Assembly (NCBI RefSeq): GCF_000701345.1 | Contig: NZ_KL370775.1 | Span: forward strand, 248,001-312,000 | DNA length: 64,000 nucleotides | Source of the DNA: Bradyrhizobium sp. URHD0069 | Lineage (GTDB): Bacteria > Pseudomonadota > Alphaproteobacteria > Rhizobiales > Xanthobacteraceae | Reading direction: 5' to 3' | Shown here: one piece after another, positions 1-8,496 of the stretch | How positions within the stretch are numbered: the first letter of the stretch is position 1 | How the letters are laid out: the number at the start of each line of letters is the position of its first letter | Notes under the pieces: generated by a model | Told to the model about the DNA's origin: nothing | What the model saw: only the letters and a program-made list of their open reading frames with translations | Database searches by the model: none | Translations under genes and position numbers: made by a program

Positions 1-36
1 CCCGACACCTTGCCGCTTCGCATCGTACCGGCCTGA
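1..36 (+). CDS. Possible C-terminal tail of an upstream gene (partial)
   Basis: Frame 1 is open from the window edge and ends at a TGA five bases before the ferredoxin reductase start, reading PDTLPLRIVPA. The tail resembles the end of small redox or Rieske ferredoxin-type proteins, which would fit the reductase that follows. Eleven residues cannot prove this, so the assignment rests mainly on position and tight spacing. Confidence 0.25.
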   Translation, partial: PDTLPLRIVPA

Positions 37-40
37 CCGA

Positions 41-1261
41 ATGGCGCGGGGAACGGTCGTTATCGTCGGTGCCGGTCACGCGGGATTCCAGCTCGCGGCG
101 TCGCTACGGCAGCATGGATTTAGCGAGCGCATCTGCCTGATCAACGATGAAGCGCACCTGCCGTATCAGCGGCCGCCCTTGTCCAAAGCCTATCTGAAAG
201 GCGACGGCCGTCCGGACAGCCTGATGTTCCGGCCCGACAAATTCTATCGCGAGCAGCACATCGAGTTGATTGCCGATCGCGCCGCTTCGATCGATCGCGC
301 TGCACGCAGGCTGCTGCTCGCATCTGGCTCATCGCTCGATTACGGACACCTGGTGCTCGCCACCGGCGCGCGCAATCGCTTGCTCGATCTCCCGAACGCC
401 AATCTGAGGGACGTGCGCTATCTGCGAGCCCTGGACGAAAGCGAGGCATTGCGGCAGCGGATAGCGTCGGCTCGCCGTGTCGTTGTGATCGGTGCCGGGT
501 TCATCGGTCTGGAGTTCGCCGCTACCGCCCGGGCCAAAGGCCTCGAGGTGGACGTGGTCGAACTCGGAGCCCGCGTCATGGCGCGCGCGGTGACGGCGGA
601 AATCTCAGACTTTTTTCAGGAACGGCACGCCGCGGCGGGTATTCGCATTCATCTCGGCGTGCAGGCCACCAGCATCGAGAGCGATGGTGCGAACGTCGCC
701 GGCATCAGCCTCAGCGACGGCCGCCACGTGCCGGCGGACCTTGTTGTGGTCGGTGTCGGCGTGCTGCCCAATGTCAAATTGGCTGATCAAGCCGGGTTGC
801 CGGTGGCGGCGGGAATCATTGTCAACGAGCAATTGCTGACCCCGGATCCTGATATCTCCGCGATCGGCGATTGCGCGCTGTTCGCAAGCCCGCGCTTCGG
901 CGCGTCGCTGCGGCTGGAATCCGTGCAGAACGCCACCGATCACGCGCGCTGCGTTGCGGCGCGTCTGACCGGTGATGCAAAGACCTATGATGGTTTGCCA
1001 TGGTTCTGGAGCGATCAGGGCGAGGACAAGCTTCAGATCGCAGGTCTGACCACTGGATACGATCGCGTCGTGGTGCGGGGCGATCGCGGGCAGGGATCGT
1101 TTTCGGCATTTTGCTACAAGTCCGGGCAGCTCGTCGGTGTGGAGTCCATCAATCGTGCGTCGGACCACGTGTTCGGACGCCGCGTCCTTGCCATGAACCG
1201 GTCGATCGAGCCGGAACAGGCCGCGGATACCGGTTTCGATTTGAAGGCCGCCCTGACTTAA
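41..1261 (+). CDS. FAD-dependent NAD(P)H:ferredoxin reductase family oxidoreductase
   Basis: This 406-residue flavoprotein belongs to the putidaredoxin/rubredoxin reductase type of pyridine nucleotide-disulfide oxidoreductases. The N-terminal FAD-binding dinucleotide fold shows VIVGAGHAG near residues 7-15 and the family segment LPYQRPPLSKAYL. A second GxGxxG (VVVIGAGFIGLEFA, about residue 148) binds NAD(P)H, and the FAD-contacting AIGDCALF lies near residue 273. Such enzymes pass electrons from NAD(P)H to a small ferredoxin serving a P450 or ring-hydroxylating oxygenase. The ATG follows a possible upstream reading frame by only a few bases. Its physiological partner is not visible here; the P450 and ferredoxin near 60-61 kb are too far away to infer pairing. 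Its stop overlaps the convergent kinase stop in a shared TTAA. Confidence 0.9.
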   Translation: MARGTVVIVGAGHAGFQLAASLRQHGFSERICLINDEAHLPYQRPPLSKAYLKGDGRPDSLMFRPDKFYREQHIELIADRAASIDRAARRLLLASGSSLDYGHLVLATGARNRLLDLPNANLRDVRYLRALDESEALRQRIASARRVVVIGAGFIGLEFAATARAKGLEVDVVELGARVMARAVTAEISDFFQERHAAAGIRIHLGVQATSIESDGANVAGISLSDGRHVPADLVVVGVGVLPNVKLADQAGLPVAAGIIVNEQLLTPDPDISAIGDCALFASPRFGASLRLESVQNATDHARCVAARLTGDAKTYDGLPWFWSDQGEDKLQIAGLTTGYDRVVVRGDRGQGSFSAFCYKSGQLVGVESINRASDHVFGRRVLAMNRSIEPEQAADTGFDLKAALT

Positions 1262-2211
1262 GTCGGCTTGGCCGCCACTTGCATCCGCTGTTCATGACTT
1301 TCGGCAATTACCGCCTCAACTTCTGCCGCCGTCGGCATCGACGGCGCGGCGCCCATCCGCTGTACACAGATCGACGCCGCGGCATTGGCATAGGCCAGCG
1401 CCTCGCGAATTGATTTTCTTCCCGCGAGTTGCGCGGCGATTGCGCCAACAAAACAGTCGCCGGCACCGGTGGTATCAACGGCGTTGACGGTGCGGCTCGG
1501 CACGATCAGCGGCTCGCCATTGATAAACGCCAGCACGCCGCGCTTGCCGAGCGTTACGCAGATGATCTTGTCTTTGCCGGATTGCAGGGATCTGACTGCT
1601 TCGATGAAGCGCGCAGGCGCGTCGGTGCCGTGAAGCTCGGTCTCTGTGAAGAAGCCAAGTTCGCTTTCATTGAGAATCAGAATATCGGCGAGTTCGAGCA
1701 TTCCGGCGTCAAACTCGATCGCTGGTGCCGGATTGAGGATCGTCGTCGCGCCGGCCGCCCGGGCCCGTTCGAAGAAGGCGCTGATTGTGGGCAAGGGAAT
1801 CTCGAACTGGCTGACCGCGATGTCACCTTTGGTGAGAACAGGTGCGGCGACATCGGCGACACTCACATGAGCATTCGCGCCGGGTATGACGACAATGGTA
1901 TTGTCGGCATCGACGACGGTAATGACGGCCGTTCCAGTATGAGCGTCTGACGTTTCCTGCACGAAGCTCAGGTCAATACCCTGTGCTGCGAGGAACGCCT
2001 TTAATTCACCGCCGAACGCATCCTTGCCGAGCCGGCCTATTAGCGTTGTCGTCGCGCCGAGCTTCGCCGCCGCGATCGCTTGGTTCGCGCCCTTGCCGCC
2101 TGGAAAGTAAAGCACTGCATCGCCGGCGACGGTCTCGCCGATGCGGGGATACCGCTTAGCGGTTGCCACCACATCCATGTTGATGCTTCCGGCAACGAAA
2201 ACGCGGCCCAT
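1258..2211 (-). CDS. rbsK: Ribokinase (PfkB family)
   Basis: This is a 317-residue PfkB-family sugar kinase, closest in character to ribokinase, which phosphorylates D-ribose with ATP. The N-terminal VAGSINMDVV, the PfkB-1 region GGKGANQAIAAAKLGA (about residues 38-53) and the C-terminal catalytic signature NAVDTTGAGDCFVGA, with the anion-hole GAGD and catalytic Asp, are all visible. An in-frame upstream extension encodes low-complexity Arg/Ser-rich sequence antisense to the neighbouring kinase, so I start at ATG 2211, preceded by a GGGGAA Shine-Dalgarno element. A GTG two codons upstream is also possible. It lies 25 bases downstream of a second PfkB kinase, probably in the same operon. There is no transporter nearby to define the sugar. 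Confidence 0.88.
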   Translation of the reverse strand: MGRVFVAGSINMDVVATAKRYPRIGETVAGDAVLYFPGGKGANQAIAAAKLGATTTLIGRLGKDAFGGELKAFLAAQGIDLSFVQETSDAHTGTAVITVVDADNTIVVIPGANAHVSVADVAAPVLTKGDIAVSQFEIPLPTISAFFERARAAGATTILNPAPAIEFDAGMLELADILILNESELGFFTETELHGTDAPARFIEAVRSLQSGKDKIICVTLGKRGVLAFINGEPLIVPSRTVNAVDTTGAGDCFVGAIAAQLAGRKSIREALAYANAAASICVQRMGAAPSMPTAAEVEAVIAESHEQRMQVAAKPT

Positions 2212-2236
2212 GTGCACTATTCCCCGAGAGAGCAGG

Positions 2237-3145
2237 CTACGCCCGGACTTCGAACTCCTGCCTGACGGCCTCGATGTCGGCAAACGTCGGCAATCCTGCC
2301 TCGTTGCCGAGACGCTGAATTTTATAGGTCGATGCCGCGCGCGCGAAATCGAAATGGTCGTGCCAGGTCTTGCCGGGATTGCTGAGGTAGGAATAGACGT
2401 AGGCGCCGTGAAACACGTCGCCGGCACCGTTGGTATCGAGCACGCGCTCGCGCGGGATCGGAAGTGCCGGAAGCGCGCGAATGGCACCGGCCTCGTCATA
2501 CCAGAGCAGTCCGCGTTCTCCCATGGTGACGCCGCCGACCCGGCAGCCGCGGCTCTTGAGATAATCCAGCATGTTTTCGGGCGTCAGGTCCATCTGCTCG
2601 CACAGCCGCTCGGCGACGATGGCCACGTCGATGAATTCCAGGAGTTCGTGGGTGTTGGTCCGCAGGCCCCCGCCATCGAGTGAAGTCAGGATGCCGGCGT
2701 CGCGGCACAGTTTTGCATAATGGAGCGCGGCGTCCGGCTGGTGGCCATCGACATGCAGCGCGCGGCACCCGCCGAGGTTCAGGAGAGGAAAAGGGTGGAT
2801 ATGCTCGTCGTCGCGGCAGCGCACGATGGCCCGCTTGCCGTCCCTTGGCATGATGAACGAGAGCGACGAGGATTTGACCTTGCGCGGGTGGATCGAAATT
2901 CCGTACTTCGCGCTCATGTCCTGAAACATCCGGCCGAGCCAGTCGTCGGCGACGGTCGCGATCAGGTCCGGTACGATTCCGAGCTTGGCACAGCAGAAAC
3001 CCGCCGTGACGGCGTTGCCGCCGAAGGAGACCGCATAGGCCGACGCCACATGCTTCTCGTCGCCGGTCGGCAGGCGGTCGGCAATGAAAGTAACGTCGAT
3101 ATAGGTTTGTCCGATGAAGAGAGCCTGCATAAAGTCATCCGTCAT
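2237..3145 (-). CDS. PfkB-family carbohydrate kinase
   Basis: This 302-residue sugar kinase is of the ribokinase/fructokinase fold. It has FIGQTYIDVTF at the N-terminus, a GGNAVTAGFCCAKLG nucleoside/sugar-binding segment (about residues 42-56), and the PfkB-2 signature VLDTNGAGDVFHGA near residue 245, containing the catalytic base Asp. It is paired in tandem with rbsK, but divergent enough that it is not a simple duplicate. The substrate cannot be read from sequence; members of this branch act on ketoses, ribose-like sugars or nucleosides. I favour the ATG at 3145, but an ATG five codons in (3130) is equally consistent. The region upstream, to 3344, is shared with the divergent glutamate dehydrogenase gene and must hold both promoters. 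Confidence 0.82.
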   Translation of the reverse strand: MTDDFMQALFIGQTYIDVTFIADRLPTGDEKHVASAYAVSFGGNAVTAGFCCAKLGIVPDLIATVADDWLGRMFQDMSAKYGISIHPRKVKSSSLSFIMPRDGKRAIVRCRDDEHIHPFPLLNLGGCRALHVDGHQPDAALHYAKLCRDAGILTSLDGGGLRTNTHELLEFIDVAIVAERLCEQMDLTPENMLDYLKSRGCRVGGVTMGERGLLWYDEAGAIRALPALPIPRERVLDTNGAGDVFHGAYVYSYLSNPGKTWHDHFDFARAASTYKIQRLGNEAGLPTFADIEAVRQEFEVRA

Positions 3146-3344
3146 GCGCTGATGGGTGGTACCGGCGGCACTCCACACTAGCACCGCTTATCGCAAGAGA
3201 TTGGCTAAAATTATCCGCAATGCTACCGCCGTAATGCTTGAGATAACCATGTGGCCGGACTACGACCATCCCTCGACATCGTCAGCGTGCCGCGCCGATC
3301 CAACCGCTGCTGTGAGTTCCTGACGGAGGAAAAGGGAGGCCGCG

Positions 3345-4604
3345 ATGACCGTCTATGCCGGTCCGGTGTTCGACATGGCGGTGAACCAGTTCAGGGTGAT
3401 CGCCGATCACCTGTCGATCCCGATGGACGAGCGCGACCGCCTGCTGTTGCCGAAACGGGCGATCACCATTTCTTGTCCGATCCACCGCGACGACGGCACG
3501 GTTGCGGTCTTCGAGGGCTATCGCGTGCAGCATCACCTCACCCTCGGTCCGACCAAGGGCGGCACCCGGTTTGCGCCCAGCGTTGATATCGGCGAGATCG
3601 CCGCCCTTGCGATCTGGATGAGCTGGAAATGCGCGCTGGTCGGCCTGCCCTATGGCGGCGCCAAGGGGGGCGTTCGAGTCGATCTCACGACGATTTCTAA
3701 ACATGAGCTGGAGGCGCTGTCGCGGCGCTATATGCAGGAGATGATCCCATTCGTCGGGCCGCATACCGACGTGAGGGCGCCGGACATGGGCACCAACGAG
3801 CAGATGATGGCCTGGTTCATGGACACCTATTCGATGTATCAGGGCCGCACCGTCACCGAAATCGTCACTGGCAAACCGGTGTCGTCCGGCGGCACCTTGG
3901 GCCGGCTCGAAGCAACCGGTCGCGGCGTGGCGCATCTTGCGAAGCGGGTGATGAAAGAACTCGCGATCGACCTGAACAGTGCCACCGCCGTGGTTCAGGG
4001 TTTCGGCAATGTCGGCTCTTATGCCGCGCTCGGGTTGCATCAGTTCGGTCTCAAGGTGATCGCGGTCGGCGATCATACCGGCGCGCTTTACGATAAAGGC
4101 GGCCTCGATATCCCGGTGTTGATGCGCCACGCCGGCGCGCACGGCAGCATCGCGGGTTTTTCCAATGAGCTCCAATTCGATCCCGCGCAAATTCTCACGC
4201 TGCCCTGCGATGTCCTGGTGCCGGCGGCGATGGAGCGCGTGATCGACGCGCAAGTCGCGCAAAACCTGCAGTGCCGGGTGCTCGCGGAAGGCGCCAACGG
4301 ACCGACCACGCCGGACGCCGATCTGGTGCTGGAAAAACGCCAGGATGAGATTTTCCTGATACCGGACATCCTGTGTAATTCCGGGGGTGTCGTCGTCAGC
4401 TATTTCGAGTGGGTGCAGGACCTGCAGCAGCTGTTCTGGGAGGAAGAGGAGGTGACGCGGCGCGAATATCACATTCTCGATCGCGCCTTCGATCAGATGG
4501 CGGCACGCTCAAAAGCGGACAAGATTCCCCACCGCACCGCCGCGATGGCGATCGGCGTGGAAAAAGTCCGCGCCGGCAAAAACGTGCGAGGGCTTTTTCC
4601 GTGA
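3345..4604 (+). CDS. Glu/Leu/Phe/Val dehydrogenase
   Basis: A 419-residue hexameric-type glutamate dehydrogenase family enzyme that interconverts an amino acid (most likely glutamate) and its 2-oxo acid with NAD(P) and ammonia. The substrate domain carries PTKGGTRF, MSWKCALVGLPYGGAKGGV with the catalytic lysines, and APDMGTNEQMMAW. The C-terminal Rossmann domain begins with EATGRGVAHLA and VVQGFGNVGSYAA (about residues 219-231). Length is standard. The ATG is preceded by a strong GGAGG-rich ribosome-binding region. The stop overlaps the GTG start of the next gene (GTGA), so the two are translationally coupled. A 24-codon upstream ORF (3249-3323) ends just before the ribosome-binding site but shows no leader-peptide features. 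Confidence 0.93.
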   Translation: MTVYAGPVFDMAVNQFRVIADHLSIPMDERDRLLLPKRAITISCPIHRDDGTVAVFEGYRVQHHLTLGPTKGGTRFAPSVDIGEIAALAIWMSWKCALVGLPYGGAKGGVRVDLTTISKHELEALSRRYMQEMIPFVGPHTDVRAPDMGTNEQMMAWFMDTYSMYQGRTVTEIVTGKPVSSGGTLGRLEATGRGVAHLAKRVMKELAIDLNSATAVVQGFGNVGSYAALGLHQFGLKVIAVGDHTGALYDKGGLDIPVLMRHAGAHGSIAGFSNELQFDPAQILTLPCDVLVPAAMERVIDAQVAQNLQCRVLAEGANGPTTPDADLVLEKRQDEIFLIPDILCNSGGVVVSYFEWVQDLQQLFWEEEEVTRREYHILDRAFDQMAARSKADKIPHRTAAMAIGVEKVRAGKNVRGLFP

Positions 4605-5446
4605 TCACGGGGCTCGATCATGTTGTCCTGTTGGTCAATGATATCGGGGCCGGCACGATGGCCTACCAGACGCTGTTTGCGTGCGCGCCGGCGTGGCAGA
4701 GCGCGGACGATGGTGCCGAGCGCGTGCTGTTCACGCTCGACAATATGACGCTGGAGCTCATGTCGCCCAAAGGTAATAGCACGACCGCTGATCGGATTCG
4801 TGCGGTCATTGCCGAGCAGGGCGAGGGCCTGGCGAACATCTGCTTTCGTACTGGCGACATCGCGAAAATGCACCGCAGGCTGGATCGGCTCGCGCTGAAA
4901 CCGGAACCGATCACCGAGGCCGAAAGCCGCGATGCGGCCTCCGGTGCAACATTGTCGTGGAAGCGAACCCGCGCAGCAACCGATGCGACGCGCGGCGTCC
5001 GGCTGTTTTTCCTTGAACTGACCAAAGAACGCCCGCGCTCGGTGCCGTCAGCTGACGCGCCGATCACCGCGATGGATCATGTGGTGGTCTCATCAGCGGA
5101 TCCCGAACGGGCGGCAGCGCTCTACGGTGCGCGGCTCGGGCTCGATATGGCGCTGGACCGTTCGCATCCGGATTGGGGCCGGTTGATGTTCTTCCGCTGC
5201 GGCGATCTCATCGTTGAGGTCGTACACAGGCCGGACGCGAAAGCAGACAAGGCACCTGACAAGCTCTGGGGCTTGAGCTGGCGCGTCGCCGACGTCGAGG
5301 CAACGCGGGCGCGGCTCGTGTCGGCAGGCATCGATGTGTCCGATGTGCGCACCGGCCGCAAGCCGGGAACGCGCGTGCTCACCGTGCGCTCCGGTACCTG
5401 CGGCATTCCCACGCTGCTGGTGGAACGCACGGCCCGGGCGGCTTGA
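4601..5446 (+). CDS. VOC family (glyoxalase-like) two-domain protein
   Basis: This 281-residue protein contains two vicinal-oxygen-chelate repeats. The first starts ITGLDHVVLLVNDI and the second, near residue 158, starts ITAMDHVVVSSADPERAAALYGARLGL. Each supplies the early His typical of VOC metal sites; the second also has RCGDLIVEVVHRP with a plausible metal Glu. It belongs to the glyoxalase-like group seen in many alphaproteobacteria, whose substrate is unknown. I chose the GTG overlapping the dehydrogenase stop; the longer open frame upstream lies inside that gene and is antigenic noise rather than VOC sequence. Coupling to an amino-acid dehydrogenase suggests a shared metabolic role, but which one is not shown. 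Confidence 0.8.
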   Translation: MITGLDHVVLLVNDIGAGTMAYQTLFACAPAWQSADDGAERVLFTLDNMTLELMSPKGNSTTADRIRAVIAEQGEGLANICFRTGDIAKMHRRLDRLALKPEPITEAESRDAASGATLSWKRTRAATDATRGVRLFFLELTKERPRSVPSADAPITAMDHVVVSSADPERAAALYGARLGLDMALDRSHPDWGRLMFFRCGDLIVEVVHRPDAKADKAPDKLWGLSWRVADVEATRARLVSAGIDVSDVRTGRKPGTRVLTVRSGTCGIPTLLVERTARAA

Positions 5447-5449
5447 TAC

Positions 5450-5585
5450 TTCCCTCTCCCTTGTGGAGAGGGTGGCGAAATCGAGCGTAGCGAGATTGAG
5501 CCGGGTGAGGGGTCTTGCCTTGAGGATAGAAACCCTTCAGCCCGCGTTCGCTCAGGCACCCTCTCCTACAAAGGAAAGGGGAAGA
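5450..5585. repeat. Palindromic intergenic repeat (CCCTCTCC...GGAGAGGG type)
   Basis: Imperfect inverted arms, CCCTCTCCCTTGTGGAGAGGG at the left and CACCCTCTCC...GGAAAGGGG at the right, enclose a central segment GAAATCGAGCGTAGCGAGATTGAG that is itself palindromic. It fills much of the gap between the VOC gene and the TetR gene. From memory this resembles a widespread Bradyrhizobium intergenic element. A related shorter hairpin lies at 58069-58097. Confidence 0.6.
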
Positions 5586-5677
5586 AAGACCTCATTCATT
5601 CTCAAACCGCGCGGCGCGTGCTACATGCGGTCTACTAACGTTGTGGTTTTCCGATGTTCTCAGGACATCACCGAACG

Positions 5678-6400
5678 ATGGGTCTTCCGGTCTTGGCCAA
5701 GGCAAAACGAATTTTGAAATGGCAGCGCGATCCCGAGGGTATGCGGCTTCGCATTCTCGAGGCCGCGAAGCAGGAATTTGCCACCCATGGCCTTGCCGGC
5801 GCGCGCGTCGATCGGATCGCGGCCAAGGCCGGCGCCAATAAGCGCATGCTGTATTATCATGTCGGCAAGAAAGACGATCTCTACCTGGCCGTGCTCGAGG
5901 GCGCCTATGAGAAGATACGGGTCGAGGAACGCGGGCTCGATCTGGAACATCTCGATCCGCCGGAGGCGATCGAGCGTCTGATCGCCTTCACCTGGAATTA
6001 TTTCATCCGCAATCCGGAATTTTTGGCGCTGCTGAACACCGAAAATTTGGCACGGGCGCGGCATCTGAAGCGATCCACCAAGGTCAAATCGATGCATTCG
6101 CCGTTCGTCGAGATGATCCGTACCGTGGTGACGCGCGGCGTCCAGAGCGGCGACTTCCAGGTCGCGGTCGATCCGGTGCAGCTCTATATCTCGATCGCGG
6201 CGTTGTGCTTTTTCTATCTCTCGAACAGCGCGACGCTCAGCGTGATCTTCGGCCGCGATCTCTTGACGAAGCAAGCCAAGGATGAACGCCTTGAGCATAT
6301 GGTCTCTCTTGTGCTGGCGGCCCTGACCGGAAAGTCAGCCGCGGCATTCGCGAAGGACAAAACGCCGAGACTGCGTGCGCCGGCGCATTCCAGCGTTTGA
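5678..6400 (+). CDS. TetR/AcrR family transcriptional regulator
   Basis: A 240-residue one-component repressor. The N-terminal helix-turn-helix reads LAGARVDRIAAKAGANKRMLYYHVGKKDDLYLAVL (starting near residue 38), the typical TetR recognition-helix pattern ending in YYHVGKKDDLY. The C-terminal ligand domain is all-helical and has no recognised signature. The ATG at 5678 is my choice; an ATG eight codons upstream (5654) gives a longer N-terminus, and neither has a strong ribosome-binding site. It lies upstream of, and in the same direction as, the ABC/catabolic operon starting at 6612, so it is a candidate local regulator. Two inverted repeats lie in the 211-base gap between them. Confidence 0.88.
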   Translation: MGLPVLAKAKRILKWQRDPEGMRLRILEAAKQEFATHGLAGARVDRIAAKAGANKRMLYYHVGKKDDLYLAVLEGAYEKIRVEERGLDLEHLDPPEAIERLIAFTWNYFIRNPEFLALLNTENLARARHLKRSTKVKSMHSPFVEMIRTVVTRGVQSGDFQVAVDPVQLYISIAALCFFYLSNSATLSVIFGRDLLTKQAKDERLEHMVSLVLAALTGKSAAAFAKDKTPRLRAPAHSSV

Positions 6401-6405
6401 TTGTT

Positions 6406-6433
6406 TATGGTCCTCGCGAACGCGAGGACCATA
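6406..6433. repeat. Perfect 13-bp inverted repeat after TetR gene
   Basis: Arms TATGGTCCTCGCG and CGCGAGGACCATA are perfectly complementary around a central AA. There is no following T-run, so it is not a standard intrinsic terminator. It could be a processing or stabilising hairpin, or a symmetric operator for the adjacent TetR protein. Confidence 0.6.
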
Positions 6434-6501
6434 GCCACAGGCCTTGGTTTTTACCGGCGGTGTCAGCCCCCAGTGCTCCGTTGAGAGGCCGCCGCGTATG
6501 G

Positions 6502-6522
6502 GCCCCTGCGGTTCGCAGGGGC
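6502..6522. repeat. Stem-loop in the leader of the ABC operon
   Basis: GCCCCTGCG, a GTT loop and CGCAGGGGC form a 9-bp perfect stem about 90 bases before the permease start. It could be a terminator without a U-tract, a leader structure or a repeat fragment. No riboswitch consensus is recognisable around it. Confidence 0.4.
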
Positions 6523-6611
6523 GACATGGATTTTGCCGATCGAAGCCTCTGGACAGTATTTATCCAACGGGTTAATTTGTGACCGAAAATCGATAGACGA
6601 GGGAGAGAAAC

Positions 6612-7421
6612 TTGGCCGAACCAAATGGGCCAGGAGGTGTGTCGAAGGCGCTGAATGCGGCGTGGGTTCGCCCGTTTTTGTTCCTGATTTTCATCGTCGT
6701 CGCCTGGGATTTGACCATCCGGCTGTTCCGGATTCCGCCGTATCAAATCCCCGCGCCGGGCGACGTTGTGGTGGTGCTGTGGCACGACTGGCCGGAACTG
6801 ATGCGGCAGGCCTGGCCCACAACTTACGCGACAATATGCGGTTTCCTGCTGTCGGCGGTGTTCGGCATTCCCGTTGCAATGCTGATCGCGGGATCGAAGA
6901 CCGTGGAGAGCTATGTCTATCCGCTCTTGGTGTTCTCCCAGTCGGTGCCGAAGATCGCGATCGCGCCTTTGTTCGTGGTCTGGTTCGGCTTCGGCATCAT
7001 CCCGAAGGTGATCTCGGCGTTCCTGCTGGGATTCTTTCCGGTGGTGGTCTCCGCCGTGCAGGGCTTCAAGTCGGTCGATCCTGACATGGTCGATCTCGCC
7101 CGCGCGATGCAGGGCAGCCGCTTCCGGGTGTTCTGCGCAGTGAACCTGCCGCACGCGATGCCGGCGATCTTTTCGGGATTGAAAGTCTCGGTGACGCTGG
7201 CGGTGGTCGGTGCCGTGGTCGGTGAATTCGTCGGCTCCAATTCAGGCATCGGCTACGTGCTGCAGCGCTCGATCGGCACTTTCGATCTGCCGACCATGTT
7301 TGCAGCATTGGTGATCCTGGCGCTGCTCGGCGTCGTCCTGTTCTGGATCGTCGATCGGATCGAGCGTCTTGTAATTCCCTGGCACGTCAGCCAGCGCGAG
7401 GAAGTTATTTTCGCCGCGTGA
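6612..7421 (+). CDS. ABC transporter permease (nitrate/sulfonate/NMT1-type)
   Basis: A 269-residue inner-membrane permease of the SsuC/TauC/ThiX type with about six membrane helices. The cytoplasmic EAA-like loop MVDLARAMQGSRFRVFCAVNLPHAMPAIFSGL (from about residue 158) contacts the ATPase. The start is TTG, preceded by a good GGGAGAGA ribosome-binding sequence; no better ATG lies nearby. It is the first gene of a co-directional operon with binding protein, ATPase and four catabolic enzymes. Homologues move small oxyanions, sulfonates, pyrimidine precursors or aromatic acids; the neighbouring enzymes argue for an organic substrate. Confidence 0.9.
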   Translation: MAEPNGPGGVSKALNAAWVRPFLFLIFIVVAWDLTIRLFRIPPYQIPAPGDVVVVLWHDWPELMRQAWPTTYATICGFLLSAVFGIPVAMLIAGSKTVESYVYPLLVFSQSVPKIAIAPLFVVWFGFGIIPKVISAFLLGFFPVVVSAVQGFKSVDPDMVDLARAMQGSRFRVFCAVNLPHAMPAIFSGLKVSVTLAVVGAVVGEFVGSNSGIGYVLQRSIGTFDLPTMFAALVILALLGVVLFWIVDRIERLVIPWHVSQREEVIFAA

Positions 7422-7480
7422 GCGGTGAGGCGAAAAAAGCGGCCTGCGGAGGGCCGCGAAAACACCAACGGGAGGATGAC

Positions 7481-8470
7481 ATGACGCGATTGATAGCGGC
7501 GCTTTCCACAGTGCTGATTGGGGCCGTGCTCGCGGTGACGCCGGCTGCGGCCGCCGACAAGGTCGTGCTGATGCTGAACTGGTATGTCTATGGCGAGCAC
7601 GCGCCGTTCTATTACGGCAAGGCCAAGGGCATTTACGCCGCCGAGAACATCGATCTCGAAATCCAGGAAGGCCGCGGCTCGGCCGCGACCACGCAGGCCG
7701 TCGCCGCCAAGACTGCCAATTTCGGCTATGTCGACGTGCCCACCATGATGCGCGCCGCCGTCAAGGGCGCGCCGGTGGTCGCGACCGGCGTGCTGCTCCA
7801 GACCAGCCCGATGTCGGCGATGGGGTTTGTCGAGAAGAACATCAGGAAGCCCGAGGACATCAAGGGCAAGACGGTGGCGATTACGCCGGCGGATTCCATG
7901 ACGCAGATCTGGCCGCTGTTCCTGAAGAAGACCGGGCTGAAGGAAAGCGATTTCACCACCGTGGCCGGCGACGGTCAGACCAAGCTCAACGCTGTGATCA
8001 ACGGTCAGGCCGACCTTTTGCTCGGTTACGTCATGGACCAGTCGATGAAGATCAAGGACGCCACCGGCAAGGATGTCTATCCGATCAAGTTCGCCGACTA
8101 CGGCATCCACATGGTTTCGTCCGGCATCGTCGCCAACACCGATTACGTCAAGGCCAATGCCGATCTCGTAAAACGTTTCATGTCGGCCTCGACCAAGGCC
8201 GTCGAAGCCGCCGAGAAGGACCCGAAGGGAGCTGCGCAATCGATCCTCGACGCCAATCCGAAGGGCGGCAAGATCGATACGCTGACCCAAGGCTTCGAGC
8301 TGACCCTGCCGCTCTATCGCACCCCGGAGACCAAGGGCAAGCGCCCGTTCCAGGTGACCGATCAGAACATGACCGACAGCGTCAACCTGATGGTCGAGTA
8401 TGGCGGCCTCGATGCCAAGGCCAAGGAAAATCCGAAGGCGTTCTACACCAACGACTATCTGCCGAAATAG
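7481..8470 (+). CDS. ABC transporter substrate-binding protein (NMT1/THI5-like)
   Basis: A 329-residue periplasmic binding protein. A Sec signal peptide occupies about residues 1-24 (MTRLIAAL..., ending AAAA before DKVVLML). The mature N-terminus LNWYVYGEHAPFYYGKAKGIYAAENIDLEI is diagnostic of the NMT1/THI5 domain shared by thiamine-precursor, sulfonate and nitrate binding proteins. I start at the ATG after GGGAGGATGAC; an upstream in-frame extension would bury the signal peptide. It supplies specificity to the permease and ATPase on either side. The ligand is unknown and is the key to the operon's substrate. Confidence 0.92.
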   Translation: MTRLIAALSTVLIGAVLAVTPAAAADKVVLMLNWYVYGEHAPFYYGKAKGIYAAENIDLEIQEGRGSAATTQAVAAKTANFGYVDVPTMMRAAVKGAPVVATGVLLQTSPMSAMGFVEKNIRKPEDIKGKTVAITPADSMTQIWPLFLKKTGLKESDFTTVAGDGQTKLNAVINGQADLLLGYVMDQSMKIKDATGKDVYPIKFADYGIHMVSSGIVANTDYVKANADLVKRFMSASTKAVEAAEKDPKGAAQSILDANPKGGKIDTLTQGFELTLPLYRTPETKGKRPFQVTDQNMTDSVNLMVEYGGLDAKAKENPKAFYTNDYLPK

Positions 8471-8496
8471 GCAATTCTTGAATAGGACTCGGCTGA

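Noticed and set aside
3249..3323. A 24-codon ORF before glutamate dehydrogenase as a leader peptide
   Set aside because: No run of a regulatory amino acid and no clear attenuator hairpin; probably chance.
3282..4472. A 396-codon antisense open frame across the glutamate dehydrogenase gene
   Set aside because: It is the complement of a conserved gene; its product is His/Arg-rich and has no recognisable domain. High GC makes such shadows common.
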